A stretch of 64,000 nt of DNA from Sphingomonas colocasiae (GTDB taxonomy: Bacteria; Pseudomonadota; Alphaproteobacteria; Sphingomonadales; Sphingomonadaceae). Location of the stretch: the NCBI RefSeq assembly GCF_019880585.1, contig NZ_JAINVV010000013.1:186001-250000 (forward strand). Reading direction: 5' to 3'. How positions within the stretch are numbered: position 1 is the first letter of the stretch; every line of letters begins with the position of its first letter. The notes beneath the pieces are model-generated. The model was not told where the DNA came from and did no database searches. It worked only from the letters and a program-made list of their open reading frames with translations. Below, piece after piece: positions 54,262 to 63,141 of this stretch. Both the position numbers and the translations under genes were made by a program.

Positions 54262-54674
54262 CAGCCGGAAACTGCCGCCGCGATCAGCATGGCGACGGAG
54301 ATCTTCATCGAGGCGAGGAAGATCGCGGCCGACACTTCGTCATGCTCGATGCGTTTGGGCAGATGGTGCAGCACCAGATCCACCGCCCGAAAGGCGAGTA
54401 CCTGCAAGAACAATGTCACCGCGCCCCAGATCACGATATCCCAGACGTTGATCGAATTGCCGAGGCAAAAAGCCATCGGAATGGCGAGGCCCAGCGCGGC
54501 GCCGCCGAGCGACACCGCCGCCGCCGTATTGCCCTGGCGGATCAGCTCCATTTCCTTGTGCGGTGTCAGCCACAAATAGGTGGACAGCGCGAACAGGAAA
54601 ACGGCGAGCGAAACCGCGAGATGGAGGAGGAAAACGGGCAGGCCCGCGACAAGGCTCTGAAGAACGGGCTGCAT
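54261..54674 (-). CDS. DUF350 membrane protein
   Basis: 137-residue protein with four predicted membrane helices (VFLLHLAVSLAVFLFALSTYLWL, AAAVSLGGAALGLAIPMAF, DIVIWGAVTLFLQVLAFRAVDLVL, AAIFLASMKISVAMLIAAAVSG). DUF350 members are linked to membrane stress; function unclear. The ATG at 54674 begins the first membrane segment. It is upstream of and coupled to the protease gene. Confidence 0.85.
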   Translation of the reverse strand: MQPVLQSLVAGLPVFLLHLAVSLAVFLFALSTYLWLTPHKEMELIRQGNTAAAVSLGGAALGLAIPMAFCLGNSINVWDIVIWGAVTLFLQVLAFRAVDLVLHHLPKRIEHDEVSAAIFLASMKISVAMLIAAAVSG

Positions 54675-54803
54675 CGATACTCCCTCGTCGATTCCGGATC
54701 GCGGTGACGCCTTGTCTATAGCATCACGCAAAAACGTCGATGCCAGAACGAAACCGCGCCCGCCCAGGGAGTGGGGCGGACGCGGCGATCAAGGACGGGG
54801 CGG

Positions 54804-54832
54804 GAGCGTTTCCACGAAAAGTGGCAACGCTC
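54804..54832. terminator. Hairpin in the DUF350 upstream gap
   Basis: GAGCGTT / AACGCTC with inner CCAC/GTGG, one mismatch and loop GAAAA. It lies between the DUF350 start and the Tyr-rich gene stop and could end the latter's minus-strand transcript. Confidence 0.5.
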
Positions 54833-54847
54833 TTGTCTTTCGCGGTC

Positions 54848-54891
54848 GCATTTTCCAGGCCGTTAACCGTAGACGGTCAACTCGAAAATGC
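54848..54891. repeat. Second hairpin in the same gap
   Basis: Arms GCATTTTC (54848-54855) and GAAAATGC (54884-54891), with an inner near-perfect GTTAACCG/CGGTCAAC stem (about 54862-54881). It is directly downstream of the Tyr-rich gene on the minus strand. Confidence 0.5.
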
Positions 54892-54921
54892 TTCAGCCAG
54901 AAAACAGCCGCCCCGGCCTCG

Positions 54922-55314
54922 TCAACGGCAGTAACGGACGCGCACGCGGCGCCCATAATAGGGATCCCACACCCGGCGGGTGTAGCAGCCGCGATCATAG
55001 CCCCGGTAACGATAGGGCCGATCGTAATAACCGCGATCATAGCCGCGATATCGGTACGGCCGGTCGTAATAATAGGAATCGCCGTAATAGCCGCGATCAT
55101 AATAATAGCCGCGGTCGTAACGATTGTTCGACGCCAGCGCGGCGCCGATCGCGAGCCCGGCCACGCCCGCCGCGATCGCGGCGCCGCCACGGTCGCGATG
55201 ATGATAACGGTCATACCGGTCATAACGCCGCTGCGCCTCGGCAGGCGTCCCGGCCATGGCAAGCGTCGCCGCGCCCAGCGCGATCGACGTCGCCTTCACG
55301 ATCATCGAGTTCAT
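54922..55314 (-). CDS. Secreted Tyr/Arg/Gly-rich protein with tandem repeat
   Basis: 130-residue exported protein: signal peptide (TSIALGAATLAMAGTPAEA), a glycine-zipper-like middle (GGAAIAAGVAGLAIGAALAS) and a C-terminal half of about 60% Tyr, Arg, Asp and Gly. A 14-residue unit (YYDRPYRYRGYDRG) occurs twice in a row, at DNA 54989-55030 and 55031-55072. Such proteins are common envelope proteins of unknown function in sphingomonads. The ATG at 55314 starts at the signal peptide. Confidence 0.78.
   Translation of the reverse strand: MNSMIVKATSIALGAATLAMAGTPAEAQRRYDRYDRYHHRDRGGAAIAAGVAGLAIGAALASNNRYDRGYYYDRGYYGDSYYYDRPYRYRGYDRGYYDRPYRYRGYDRGCYTRRVWDPYYGRRVRVRYCR
54989..55072. repeat. Two 42-bp tandem coding repeats
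   Basis: 54989-55030 and 55031-55072 begin with CCGCGATCATAGCC and end with (A/G)TCGTAATAA. They encode the repeated 14-residue unit of the Tyr/Arg-rich protein. Confidence 0.8.
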
Positions 55315-55543
55315 CCTGTGTCTCCTTCCGTCGCCTCGCAGGGTCACGGCCCGACTCGGCACGCAACGCCCGGATCAGACAGACTCTACGCATGGCCACC
55401 TGAACCGGTTTCAAATGAGATATTCATCGGGCCGACAGGAACGCCGCCTGAAACAGAGTGAAACATCCTGTCGGGCGGCGGACATACGCGCGCACGACAA
55501 GCCTGCCATGCCCGATGCCATCAACGGCCAAAGGGACATGGCG

Positions 55544-56434
55544 ATGGCGGATATCAATGAACATGATCGCGGACTGGCGCACGATCTGGCGACGATCGGG
55601 GCAAGGCTGATCGGGCGCAGGCGGGCGCTGTCCCTGTTCGCGTCGGCGGGCACCGCCGCGCTGGTTTCCGGGTGCGGCGGCGGATCCGACAGCGGCACGG
55701 GCACGATCGTCTCAACACCGACGCCGACTCCAACGCCGACACCCACACCGACCCCTACGCCCACCCCCACGCCTGCCGGAAGCTGCACGGCCTATGCCGT
55801 CGAAACCAATGGCCCCTATCCGGCGGACGGCACCAACACATCGAGCGGCGCCACATCCAATGTGCTCACCTCCAGCGGCGTGATCCGCAGCGATATCAGG
55901 TCGAGCTTCATCGGATCCACCACGCAGGCGGCGGGCGTGCTGCTGACGATCACGCTGACCGTGGTCAACGCCAACGCTAGCTGCGCGCCGTTGGCCGGCT
56001 ATGCGATCTATATGTGGCATTGCGATCGCGACGGGCGCTATTCGCTCTACGACCTGCCCGCCGAAAGCTATCTGCGCGGCGTGCAGGTGACCGACGCCAA
56101 CGGCCAGGTGACCTTCACCACCATCTTCCCCGGCTGCTATTCGGGCCGCTACCCGCATATCCATTTCGAGGTCTTTTCCAGCATCGGCAACGCCACCGGC
56201 GGCCGCTACGCGGTGCTGATCTCGCAGCTCGCCATGCCCGCGACCGCCTGCGCCACCGTCTATGCCAGCAGCGGCTATTCAACGAGCGCGACCAATTATG
56301 CGCGCACCGCGATCGCATCGGACAATGTGTTCGGCGACAACAGCAGCGCGCAGATGACCGCGATGACGCTCACCGCCACGGGCGGCGTCGCCGCAGGCTA
56401 TACCGCGACGGCGGTGATCGGCGTCGCCACCTGA
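55544..56434 (+). CDS. Tat-type lipoprotein related to intradiol ring-cleavage dioxygenases
   Basis: 296-residue exported protein. The N-terminus has a twin-Arg motif (GRRRALSLFASAGTAALVSGC, RR at 25-27, lipid Cys at about 44). Ten Thr-Pro repeats (58-77) form a stiff linker. The C-terminal domain has the Fe(III)-ligand set of intradiol dioxygenases: Y166 (CDRDGRYSLYD), Y199 (FPGCYS), H205 and H207 (PHIHFEV). Intradiol enzymes cleave catechols; the soluble ones are cytoplasmic, so a Tat-exported, lipid-anchored relative is a distinct type. The ATG at 55544 has AAGGGA upstream. A two-component pair follows. Confidence 0.83.
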   Translation: MADINEHDRGLAHDLATIGARLIGRRRALSLFASAGTAALVSGCGGGSDSGTGTIVSTPTPTPTPTPTPTPTPTPTPAGSCTAYAVETNGPYPADGTNTSSGATSNVLTSSGVIRSDIRSSFIGSTTQAAGVLLTITLTVVNANASCAPLAGYAIYMWHCDRDGRYSLYDLPAESYLRGVQVTDANGQVTFTTIFPGCYSGRYPHIHFEVFSSIGNATGGRYAVLISQLAMPATACATVYASSGYSTSATNYARTAIASDNVFGDNSSAQMTAMTLTATGGVAAGYTATAVIGVAT

Positions 56435-56494
56435 TCCGCGATCGATCCGTGGGGGACGGATCATTGCGGAGCCATTGCCCGGGGGGTAGGAATC

Positions 56495-57241
56495 ATGGTC
56501 GAAACGCCTGCTCATGCGATCGGCCCGGACGTGAATTCGAACAACCATATCCTTGTGGTCGACGACGATCCCGGCATCCGCGAGGTGATCGGCGATTTCC
56601 TGTCCGATCATGGATATGATGTCGTGCGCGCCGCCGACGGCAGGGCGATGCGCGCGGCGATGGCGGCCCGCCCTGTCGATCTGATCGTGCTCGACATGAT
56701 GATGCCGGGCGAGGACGGCCTGTCGATCCTTCGCTCGCTCGACCCGACGACGATGCCCGCCGTCATCATGCTCTCGGTCATGGGAACCGATGTGGACCGG
56801 ATCGTCGGACTGGAACTCGGCGCGGACGATTATCTGGCCAAGCCCTGCAATCCGCGCGAATTGCTCGCGCGCGTCAGGGCGGTCCTGCGCCGCCGCGACG
56901 AGCGCGCCGCCGGCGCGACCGAACCGCCGATGCTGCATTTCGCCGGCTGGCGGATGGATCCGGCCGCGCGCACCGTGACCGATCCGGATGGGGCGCCGGT
57001 GACGCTGACAAGCGGCGAATTCCGCCTGTTGCTCGCCTTCGCCGAGCGACCGCGCCGTGTGCTGACCCGCGACATGCTGCTCGATCTGGCCTGGCGCGGC
57101 GACGGCGACTCGTTCGATCGCGCGATCGACGTCCAGATCAGCCGCCTGCGACGCAAGCTCGCGCGCGCGGGCGAAGAGGAGCTGATCCGCACGCTGCGCA
57201 ACGAGGGTTATCTGTTCGTTCCCGCGGTCAGGCGGGGCTGA
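56495..57241 (+). CDS. OmpR-family response regulator
   Basis: 248-residue regulator with a receiver domain (DDD at about 23-25, phospho-acceptor D67 in VLDMMMPGEDG) and a winged-helix DNA-binding domain (about 145-245) ending in EELIRTLRNEGYLFVP. An upstream stretch before the receiver is extra. The partner kinase starts 7 bases after the stop. Confidence 0.94.
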   Translation: MVETPAHAIGPDVNSNNHILVVDDDPGIREVIGDFLSDHGYDVVRAADGRAMRAAMAARPVDLIVLDMMMPGEDGLSILRSLDPTTMPAVIMLSVMGTDVDRIVGLELGADDYLAKPCNPRELLARVRAVLRRRDERAAGATEPPMLHFAGWRMDPAARTVTDPDGAPVTLTSGEFRLLLAFAERPRRVLTRDMLLDLAWRGDGDSFDRAIDVQISRLRRKLARAGEEELIRTLRNEGYLFVPAVRRG

Positions 57242-57247
57242 CGGCCA

Positions 57248-58510
57248 ATGGCGGTTCGTCCAGGCGGCGCCATCACGGGCCGGATCGTGCTGCTGGTGGC
57301 CGCCTGCGTGCTGCTGGCCGCGCTGGTCAATTTCGCCATCACCTTCAACGGGCCGCCGCCCAAGCCCGCGCCCTATCGCACCGAGGATCTGGCGATCGCG
57401 CTGGCTGGCGGGCGGGTGCCGGGGCCCGGGCAGCCGCCACGGATCATGCGAAGCGCCACGCCGCCCGCACCGCGTGACGGCGAGTTCCGCAATCCGGCGC
57501 TGGAAGCCGAGCTTGCCCGCCGCCTGAACCAGCCCGCCGATACAGTGCGCGCCTGGGCCCGGCATGGCGGACGCCGCGATCTGCGGGGCAGCTTCACCGT
57601 CGCGATCAGGGACGGACCGGGATGGCGCGTCGCGACCACACGGCCCGAACCCTGGCTCAGCCGCTGGCATCTCGTCACCATCGGCGCGATGACGGCGACG
57701 CTGATCCTGCTCACCCTTATCGGATGGGTGGTCGCGCGCGCGATCACGCGGCCATTGGCCAGGCTCGCCGAAGCGGCGGACGCGGTCAGCGTGAACCATC
57801 ATGGCGCGCCCGCCGACATTTCCGGCCCGCCGGAGATCGCGCGCGTCGCGCACGCCCTGAACGCGATGCGGGCAAGGCTGGTCGACCATGTCGCCCAACG
57901 CACCACGATGCTGGCGGCGATCACGCATGATCTCGGCACGCCGCTGACGCGCCTCGCGTTCCGGATCGAGCGGCTGCCCCCCGCCGACCGCGCGCGCGCG
58001 ATCGCCGATATCGAGGAGATGCGCGCGATGATCCAGAGCGTGCTGGAATTCGCGCGCGGCGAAAGCAGGCCGCATCGGGCGCTCGACCTCGCCCCCCTGC
58101 TCGACGGGCTCGCCGATGACATGGCGATCACCGGCGCGCGGATCGAACGCCAGGTGGCGGCGCCCCTGCCGATGATGGGTGACCCCGCCGCGCTGCGCCG
58201 CCTGTTCAGCAATCTGGTCGACAATGCGTTGCGCTATGGCGGCAATGCCCGGATCGACGCCACGACCGGGAATGGCAGGATATGCGTGACCGTGGATGAT
58301 GACGGGCCGGGCATTCCCGCCGCGCTCGCGGCCAGCCTGTTCGATCCCTTCGTTCGCGCGGAACCCTCGCGCAGCCGGGAAACAGGCGGAATCGGCCTGG
58401 GCCTGTCGATCGCGCGCAATATCGCCGAGGCGCATGACGGCCAGATCGTCGCCGGCAATCGCGACGGCGGCGGCGCGCGCTTTACGGTCTCGCTGCCGCT
58501 GGCCGGCTGA
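57248..58510 (+). CDS. HAMP-domain sensor histidine kinase
   Basis: 420-residue membrane kinase: one N-terminal helix (about 12-32), a periplasmic domain, a second helix (about 145-165), HAMP linker, the HisKA dimerisation helix with the phospho-acceptor His near 228 (AAITHDLGTPLTRL) and a HATPase_c domain with N-box NLVDNALRYGG, DDGPGIP and GLGLSIAR. It forms a two-component system with the regulator upstream, and the dioxygenase-like lipoprotein lies directly before both. The stimulus is unknown. Confidence 0.94.
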   Translation: MAVRPGGAITGRIVLLVAACVLLAALVNFAITFNGPPPKPAPYRTEDLAIALAGGRVPGPGQPPRIMRSATPPAPRDGEFRNPALEAELARRLNQPADTVRAWARHGGRRDLRGSFTVAIRDGPGWRVATTRPEPWLSRWHLVTIGAMTATLILLTLIGWVVARAITRPLARLAEAADAVSVNHHGAPADISGPPEIARVAHALNAMRARLVDHVAQRTTMLAAITHDLGTPLTRLAFRIERLPPADRARAIADIEEMRAMIQSVLEFARGESRPHRALDLAPLLDGLADDMAITGARIERQVAAPLPMMGDPAALRRLFSNLVDNALRYGGNARIDATTGNGRICVTVDDDGPGIPAALAASLFDPFVRAEPSRSRETGGIGLGLSIARNIAEAHDGQIVAGNRDGGGARFTVSLPLAG

Positions 58511-60163
58511 TCAACGCGCGACCGATTCCAGATGGCGATGGATCGCCTGGACGACCACCGATCCCTCGCCCACGCCCGACGCCACGCGCTTGACCGAGCC
58601 TGACCGGACGTCTCCGACCGCGAAGATGCCGGGCCGGGTGGTGGCGTAGGGGGACCCGCCCTCCCCGGTGCGGACGAAGCCGGCATCGTCTAGATCGAGG
58701 CAGCTCCCCAACCAGTCGGTGCTCGGAACCGCGCCGATCATGACGAAGAGCGCGCCGACCGGCTGCGCCCGCGCCGCGCCGGTCCGGCTGTCGCACCAGG
58801 TGACCGCATCGAGGGCGTCGTCGCCATGCAGTTCGGTGACGGCGCAATAGGTATGCAAAGTGATCCGGTCGGACGCCGCGATCCGATCGATCAGATAGCT
58901 GGACATGGTTTCCGCCAGCCCGTGCGAGCGGACCAGCATGTGCACATGCGACGCCGCGCGCGACAGGAACATCGCCGCCTGGCCCGCCGAGTTGCCGCCG
59001 CCGACGACCACGACCGGCTGGTCCGCGCACAGCCCCGCTTCCATCGCGGTGGCGGCATAGTGGATCCCGGCCCCTTCGAAACGCCCATAATCGGGCAGGT
59101 CGAGCTTGCGATACCGGGCGCCGGTGGCAATCACGACGACGCGCGCGCGCATCGATGCGCCGTCCGCCAGCGTCAGGCGATAGGGCTCGCCGGCGCCGCC
59201 GCATTCGAGCGCCGTCACCTCCCGCGACACCGCAAGCCGCGCGCCGAATTTCTGCGCCTGCACCTGCGCCCGCCCGGCGAGCGCCTGGCCCGAGATACCG
59301 GTGGGAAAGCCCAGATAATTCTCGATCTTCGAACTGGTGCCCGCCTGTCCGCCTGGCGCCGTGCCTTCGATCACCACGGTTTCCAGCCCTTCGGACGCCG
59401 CATAGACCGCCGCCGCGAGGCCCGCCGGCCCGGCGCCGACCACCGCGACATCGTGAACATGATCGGGATCGATATGCACGGCGATGCCGATGCAATCGGC
59501 CAGAGCGTGGTTGCTCGGGTTGCGCAGCACCCTGCCGTCGCAGATCACCACGGGCAGTTCGTCGGCCGCAACGCCGAAATGCGCGAGGAAACCGGCCGCC
59601 TCGCCATCCACCTCGGTATCGATGGTGCGATGCGGATAAGCGTTGCGCGTGAGGAACGCGTTCAGCCGCACCATTTGCGCCGAATGGCCGGGGCCGACCA
59701 GCGTGACCCCGCCCTGCCCCTGTGACAGCAGCGCGACGCGGCGCAGGATGAAGGCGCGCAGGATGATTTCACCGATATCGGGCTCGGCGGTGATCAGCCT
59801 GCGGAAATCGGCGCGGGCGATGCGCAGGACGCGGGTGTCGCCGGCGACGCGGGCGGAAACCAGCGCCTTGGCGTCGTTGAACATGGTGACTTCGCCTGTG
59901 AACTGCCCGGCCCGATGCGAGACCACGAAGCGGACGGCGCCGCAATCGTCGTGATCGAACACGTTCACGCCGCCATCGAGGATGACGAAGAACTCGCTGG
60001 TCCGGTCACCGCGCCGGAACAGATACTCGCCGTCGCCAACCGCTTCCTCGGCGCCGAACGGCGCGATCCGCGCGATCATCTCGTCCGGCAGCACCGGGAA
60101 TGTCTGTGCCTCGCGGGCAAGCGGGTCGCTGGGGTCGCGGAGAATCGAGTCGCTGTCGGCCAT
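58511..60163 (-). CDS. cNMP-binding / glutaredoxin-like / thioredoxin reductase-like fusion
   Basis: 550-residue three-part fusion. Residues about 20-145 are a cyclic-nucleotide-binding domain (DGEYLFRRGDRTSEFFVILDG, GEVTMFNDAKALVSARVAGD). About 155-230 resembles a small thioredoxin/glutaredoxin fold. From about 235 is a thioredoxin-reductase FAD/NADPH module (GAGPAG at 243-248, GGGNSAG at about 388). The redox CATC motif is replaced by A370-A-T-A373, so it cannot cycle as a normal disulfide reductase. It is tail to tail with the kinase and divergent from the UBP zinc-finger gene. Confidence 0.88.
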   Translation of the reverse strand: MADSDSILRDPSDPLAREAQTFPVLPDEMIARIAPFGAEEAVGDGEYLFRRGDRTSEFFVILDGGVNVFDHDDCGAVRFVVSHRAGQFTGEVTMFNDAKALVSARVAGDTRVLRIARADFRRLITAEPDIGEIILRAFILRRVALLSQGQGGVTLVGPGHSAQMVRLNAFLTRNAYPHRTIDTEVDGEAAGFLAHFGVAADELPVVICDGRVLRNPSNHALADCIGIAVHIDPDHVHDVAVVGAGPAGLAAAVYAASEGLETVVIEGTAPGGQAGTSSKIENYLGFPTGISGQALAGRAQVQAQKFGARLAVSREVTALECGGAGEPYRLTLADGASMRARVVVIATGARYRKLDLPDYGRFEGAGIHYAATAMEAGLCADQPVVVVGGGNSAGQAAMFLSRAASHVHMLVRSHGLAETMSSYLIDRIAASDRITLHTYCAVTELHGDDALDAVTWCDSRTGAARAQPVGALFVMIGAVPSTDWLGSCLDLDDAGFVRTGEGGSPYATTRPGIFAVGDVRSGSVKRVASGVGEGSVVVQAIHRHLESVAR

Positions 60164-60253
60164 GGGCGGAAGCGTAACGACCCTTCGCCTTGCAATCGAG
60201 CCGCCATTGGAATGATTTCGAGGCAGGTGGACTCACCTGCCGGCCCGAAAATC

Positions 60254-60589
60254 ATGGCCAACAAACGAATATTCTGCGACGCTCCGCCCATGAGCGGCTG
60301 CAGCCATCTCGATCGCTTCGCGGAGGTCACGCCCGGAACCGACGGCTGCGCCGAATGCCTCGAGCAGGGCGGCCGCTGGGTCCATCTGCGCATCTGCCGC
60401 GTGTGCGGCCATGTCGGCTGCTGCGACCAGTCCCCCGGCAAACATGCAACCGCGCATTTCCATGAAAGCGGTCATCCCGTCATGGAAAGCTACGATCCGC
60501 CCGATCCCTGGGGCTGGTGTTATGTCGACGAGGTGATGATCGACCTGGGCGCATCGGTGACGCCGCACCCGAAGGGCTGGCGCTACTGA
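60254..60589 (+). CDS. UBP-type zinc-finger protein
   Basis: 111-residue protein consisting of one UBP-type zinc finger (ZnF-UBP), in eukaryotes a binder of the free C-terminal tail of ubiquitin. Cys/His ligands: C16 and H18, C32 and C35, C48/C51, H53, C56/C57, H64, H70 and H74 (GCSHLD, DGCAECL, CRVCGHVGCCD, KHATAHFHESGHP). The start is uncertain between 60254 and 60290. Bacterial members have no known ligand. It is divergent from the reductase fusion, an association that suggests a shared role. Confidence 0.87.
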   Translation: MANKRIFCDAPPMSGCSHLDRFAEVTPGTDGCAECLEQGGRWVHLRICRVCGHVGCCDQSPGKHATAHFHESGHPVMESYDPPDPWGWCYVDEVMIDLGASVTPHPKGWRY

Positions 60590-60603
60590 TCCTTGCGCGG
60601 GAC

Positions 60604-60631
60604 GGCATCGCGGCCCACCGGCCGCGATGCC
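60604..60631. terminator. Hairpin between the convergent zinc-finger and typA genes
   Basis: Perfect 12-bp stem GGCATCGCGGCC (60604-60615) / GGCCGCGATGCC (60620-60631) around CACC, seven bases before the typA stop. No T-run on either side. Confidence 0.65.
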
Positions 60632-60637
60632 CGTGCC

Positions 60638-62470
60638 TCAGGCCGCCTGCTTCGCCCGGTTGGCGCGCTTGCGCTCGTGCGGATCGAGGTGGCGCTTGCG
60701 CAGGCGGATCGACTTGGGCGTCACTTCCACCATCTCGTCCTCGTCGATATAGGCGATCGCCTGTTCCAGCGTCAGCTTGCGCGGGGGCGTCAGGCGGATC
60801 GCGTCGTCCTTGCCGCTCGCCCGGAAGTTGGTGAGCTGCTTGGACTTCATCGGATTGACCTCAAGGTCTTCCGGCTTGGCGTTCTCGCCGATGATCATGC
60901 CCTCGTACAGCGCTTCGCCCACGCCGACCATGAGCACGCCGCGCTCCTCGAGCGGGCCGAGCGCATAGGCATTGGCCTCGCCCGCGCCGTTCGAGATCAG
61001 CACGCCATTGGCGCGGCCCTCGATCGCACCCTTATAGGGTCCGTATTTCTCGAACAGGCGGTTCATGATGCCCGTGCCGCGCGTGTCCGACAGGAATTCG
61101 CCATGATAGCCGATCAGGCCGCGCGAGGGGGCGGAGAAGGTGATGCGCGTCTTGCCGCCGCCCGAGGGGCGCATATCGGTCAGCTCCGCCTTGCGGATCG
61201 ACATCTTCTCGACGACGGTGCCCGAATATTCCTCGTCCACGTCGATCACGACGGTTTCATAAGGCTCTTCGCGGCCACCGGTCTCGCCCTCGCGGAACAG
61301 CACGCGCGGACGGCTGATGCCCAGCTCGAAGCCTTCGCGGCGCATCGTCTCGATCAGCACGCCGAGCTGGAGTTCGCCACGGCCGGCGACTTCGAAGCTG
61401 TCCTTGTCCTCGGCTTCGGTCACCTTGATGGCGACGTTCGATTCGGCCTCGCGGAACAGGCGGTCGCGGATCATGCGCGACGTCACCTTGGTGCCCTCGC
61501 GGCCCGCCATCGGCGAATCGTTGACCGCGAAGCGCATCGACAGCGTCGGCGGATCGATCGGCTGCGCCTGCAGCGGCTCGCTGACCGCCGGATCGGCGAT
61601 GGTGTTGGCAACCGTCGCGGTGGTCAGACCGGCGATCGAGATGATGTCGCCCGCCTTCGCCTCGTCGACGGGAACGCGCTCCAGCCCGCGGAACGCCATG
61701 ATCTTCGATGCGCGGCCGCTCTCGACCACCTTGCCCTCGGCGTCGAGCGCATGGATCGGCATGTTGGTCTTGACCGAGCCCGAAAAGACCAGGCCGGTCA
61801 GGATGCGGCCAAGGAAATTGTCGCGATCGAGCAAGGTCACCAGGAACTTGAACGGACCGTCCGGGTCGGCCGAGGGCGCGGGCACATGCTCGACGATCTT
61901 CTTGAACAGCGGCGTCAGCGTGCCTTCGCGCGCCGCGGGATCCTCGCTCGCATAGCCGTTGCGGCCCGATGCGAAGAGCACGGGGAAATCGAGCTGCTCG
62001 TCGGTCGCGTCCAGGCTGACGAACAGGTCGAACACCTCGTCCAGCACTTCCTGCGTCCGCTCGTCGGGACGGTCGATCTTGTTGACGACGACGATCGGGC
62101 GCAGGCCCAGCGCCAGCGCCTTGCCGGTGACGAACTTGGTCTGCGGCATCGCACCTTCGGACGAATCGACCAGCAGGATCACGCCGTCGACCATCGAGAG
62201 AATGCGCTCCACCTCGCCGCCGAAATCGGCGTGGCCGGGCGTATCGACGATGTTGATGCGGGTCTTCTCGCCCTCATGATCCCATTCGATCGACGTGCAC
62301 TTGGCGAGAATCGTGATGCCACGCTCTTTTTCGAGATCGTTCGAGTCCATCGCCCGCTCTTCGACGCGCTGATTGTCGCGGAAGGTGCCGGACTGGCGGA
62401 AAAGCTGATCGACGAGAGTGGTCTTGCCATGATCGACGTGCGCGATGATGGCCACGTTGCGGAGGCTCAT
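60638..62470 (-). CDS. typA: Ribosome-associated GTPase TypA/BipA
   Basis: 610-residue translational GTPase that binds the ribosome and assists in stress growth and 50S assembly. G1 motif HVDHGKTTL at 11-19, [11 protein letters not shown] (G3) near 75, NKIDRPDER (G4) near 127. The EF-G-like domains and the TypA-specific C-terminal part ([41 protein letters not shown]) follow. Confidence 0.97.
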   Translation of the reverse strand: MSLRNVAIIAHVDHGKTTLVDQLFRQSGTFRDNQRVEERAMDSNDLEKERGITILAKCTSIEWDHEGEKTRINIVDTPGHADFGGEVERILSMVDGVILLVDSSEGAMPQTKFVTGKALALGLRPIVVVNKIDRPDERTQEVLDEVFDLFVSLDATDEQLDFPVLFASGRNGYASEDPAAREGTLTPLFKKIVEHVPAPSADPDGPFKFLVTLLDRDNFLGRILTGLVFSGSVKTNMPIHALDAEGKVVESGRASKIMAFRGLERVPVDEAKAGDIISIAGLTTATVANTIADPAVSEPLQAQPIDPPTLSMRFAVNDSPMAGREGTKVTSRMIRDRLFREAESNVAIKVTEAEDKDSFEVAGRGELQLGVLIETMRREGFELGISRPRVLFREGETGGREEPYETVVIDVDEEYSGTVVEKMSIRKAELTDMRPSGGGKTRITFSAPSRGLIGYHGEFLSDTRGTGIMNRLFEKYGPYKGAIEGRANGVLISNGAGEANAYALGPLEERGVLMVGVGEALYEGMIIGENAKPEDLEVNPMKSKQLTNFRASGKDDAIRLTPPRKLTLEQAIAYIDEDEMVEVTPKSIRLRKRHLDPHERKRANRAKQAA

Positions 62471-62547
62471 TGACTGTTCCGATGCTGGGAATGCGTTTCA
62501 GCGCGGGCCCATAGCCGATTTGCTGCGTTGCGGGAAGGGGTAAGCCC

Positions 62548-63006
62548 CTATCCCCTTTTCAGTCGCACCAGCGCGGTATCCAGCGCCTGGAGGAAACGCG
62601 AGCGATCCTCCTTCGAAAAAGGCGGCGGACCGCCGATATTCGCGCCCATGCCGGCGCGCAGATCGGCCATGATCGCGCGCGTCGCGACGGCGCCGCCGAT
62701 CGAGGCGGTGGTGAAGGGCTTGCCGTTGGGCCCGATCACCGTCGCCCCCGCCTTCAGGCAGCGATCGGCGAGCAATATATCGGCGGTGACCACCACCGCG
62801 CGGGCATCGGCCGCCTCCGCGATCCAGTCGTCCGCGGCGTCGAAACCGTCGCTCACGACGATGCGTGCGATCAGCGGGTGATCGGGAACGCGCAGATGCG
62901 CGTTGCTGACGACGGTGACCGGCACTTCGAGGCGCCAGGCGACACGGTAGATCTCGTCCTTCACCGGGCAGGCATCGGCATCGACGAGGATTCGGACGGT
63001 GGACAT
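62548..63006 (-). CDS. YaiI/YqxD family (UPF0178) protein
   Basis: 152-residue PIN-like protein of unknown function (ILVDADACPVKDEIYRVA opens it; VVTADILLADRCLKAGATVIGPNGKPFT is a later signature). The conserved acidic residues (DADACP, SDGFDAADDWI) suggest a nuclease-like metal site. The ATG at 63006 begins the family. It is upstream of typA on the same strand with a 77-base gap. Confidence 0.9.
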   Translation of the reverse strand: MSTVRILVDADACPVKDEIYRVAWRLEVPVTVVSNAHLRVPDHPLIARIVVSDGFDAADDWIAEAADARAVVVTADILLADRCLKAGATVIGPNGKPFTTASIGGAVATRAIMADLRAGMGANIGGPPPFSKEDRSRFLQALDTALVRLKRG

Positions 63007-63141
63007 GGCGGCGCTATGGCCCCTGACAAAGCGGCACGGCAAGCCCCGCAGCCCCGCGATCGAGATATCCCGCTCACCGTCATGCTTGAACAACACAGCA
63101 TTTCCCTCCATCTTGGGGGTGCAAGGGCAGGAGGTTTTTGA

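Noticed and set aside
55718-55777. A CRISPR-like or microsatellite repeat at the Thr-Pro tract
   Set aside because: It is a simple 6-base coding repeat encoding Thr-Pro; no spacer/repeat alternation is present.
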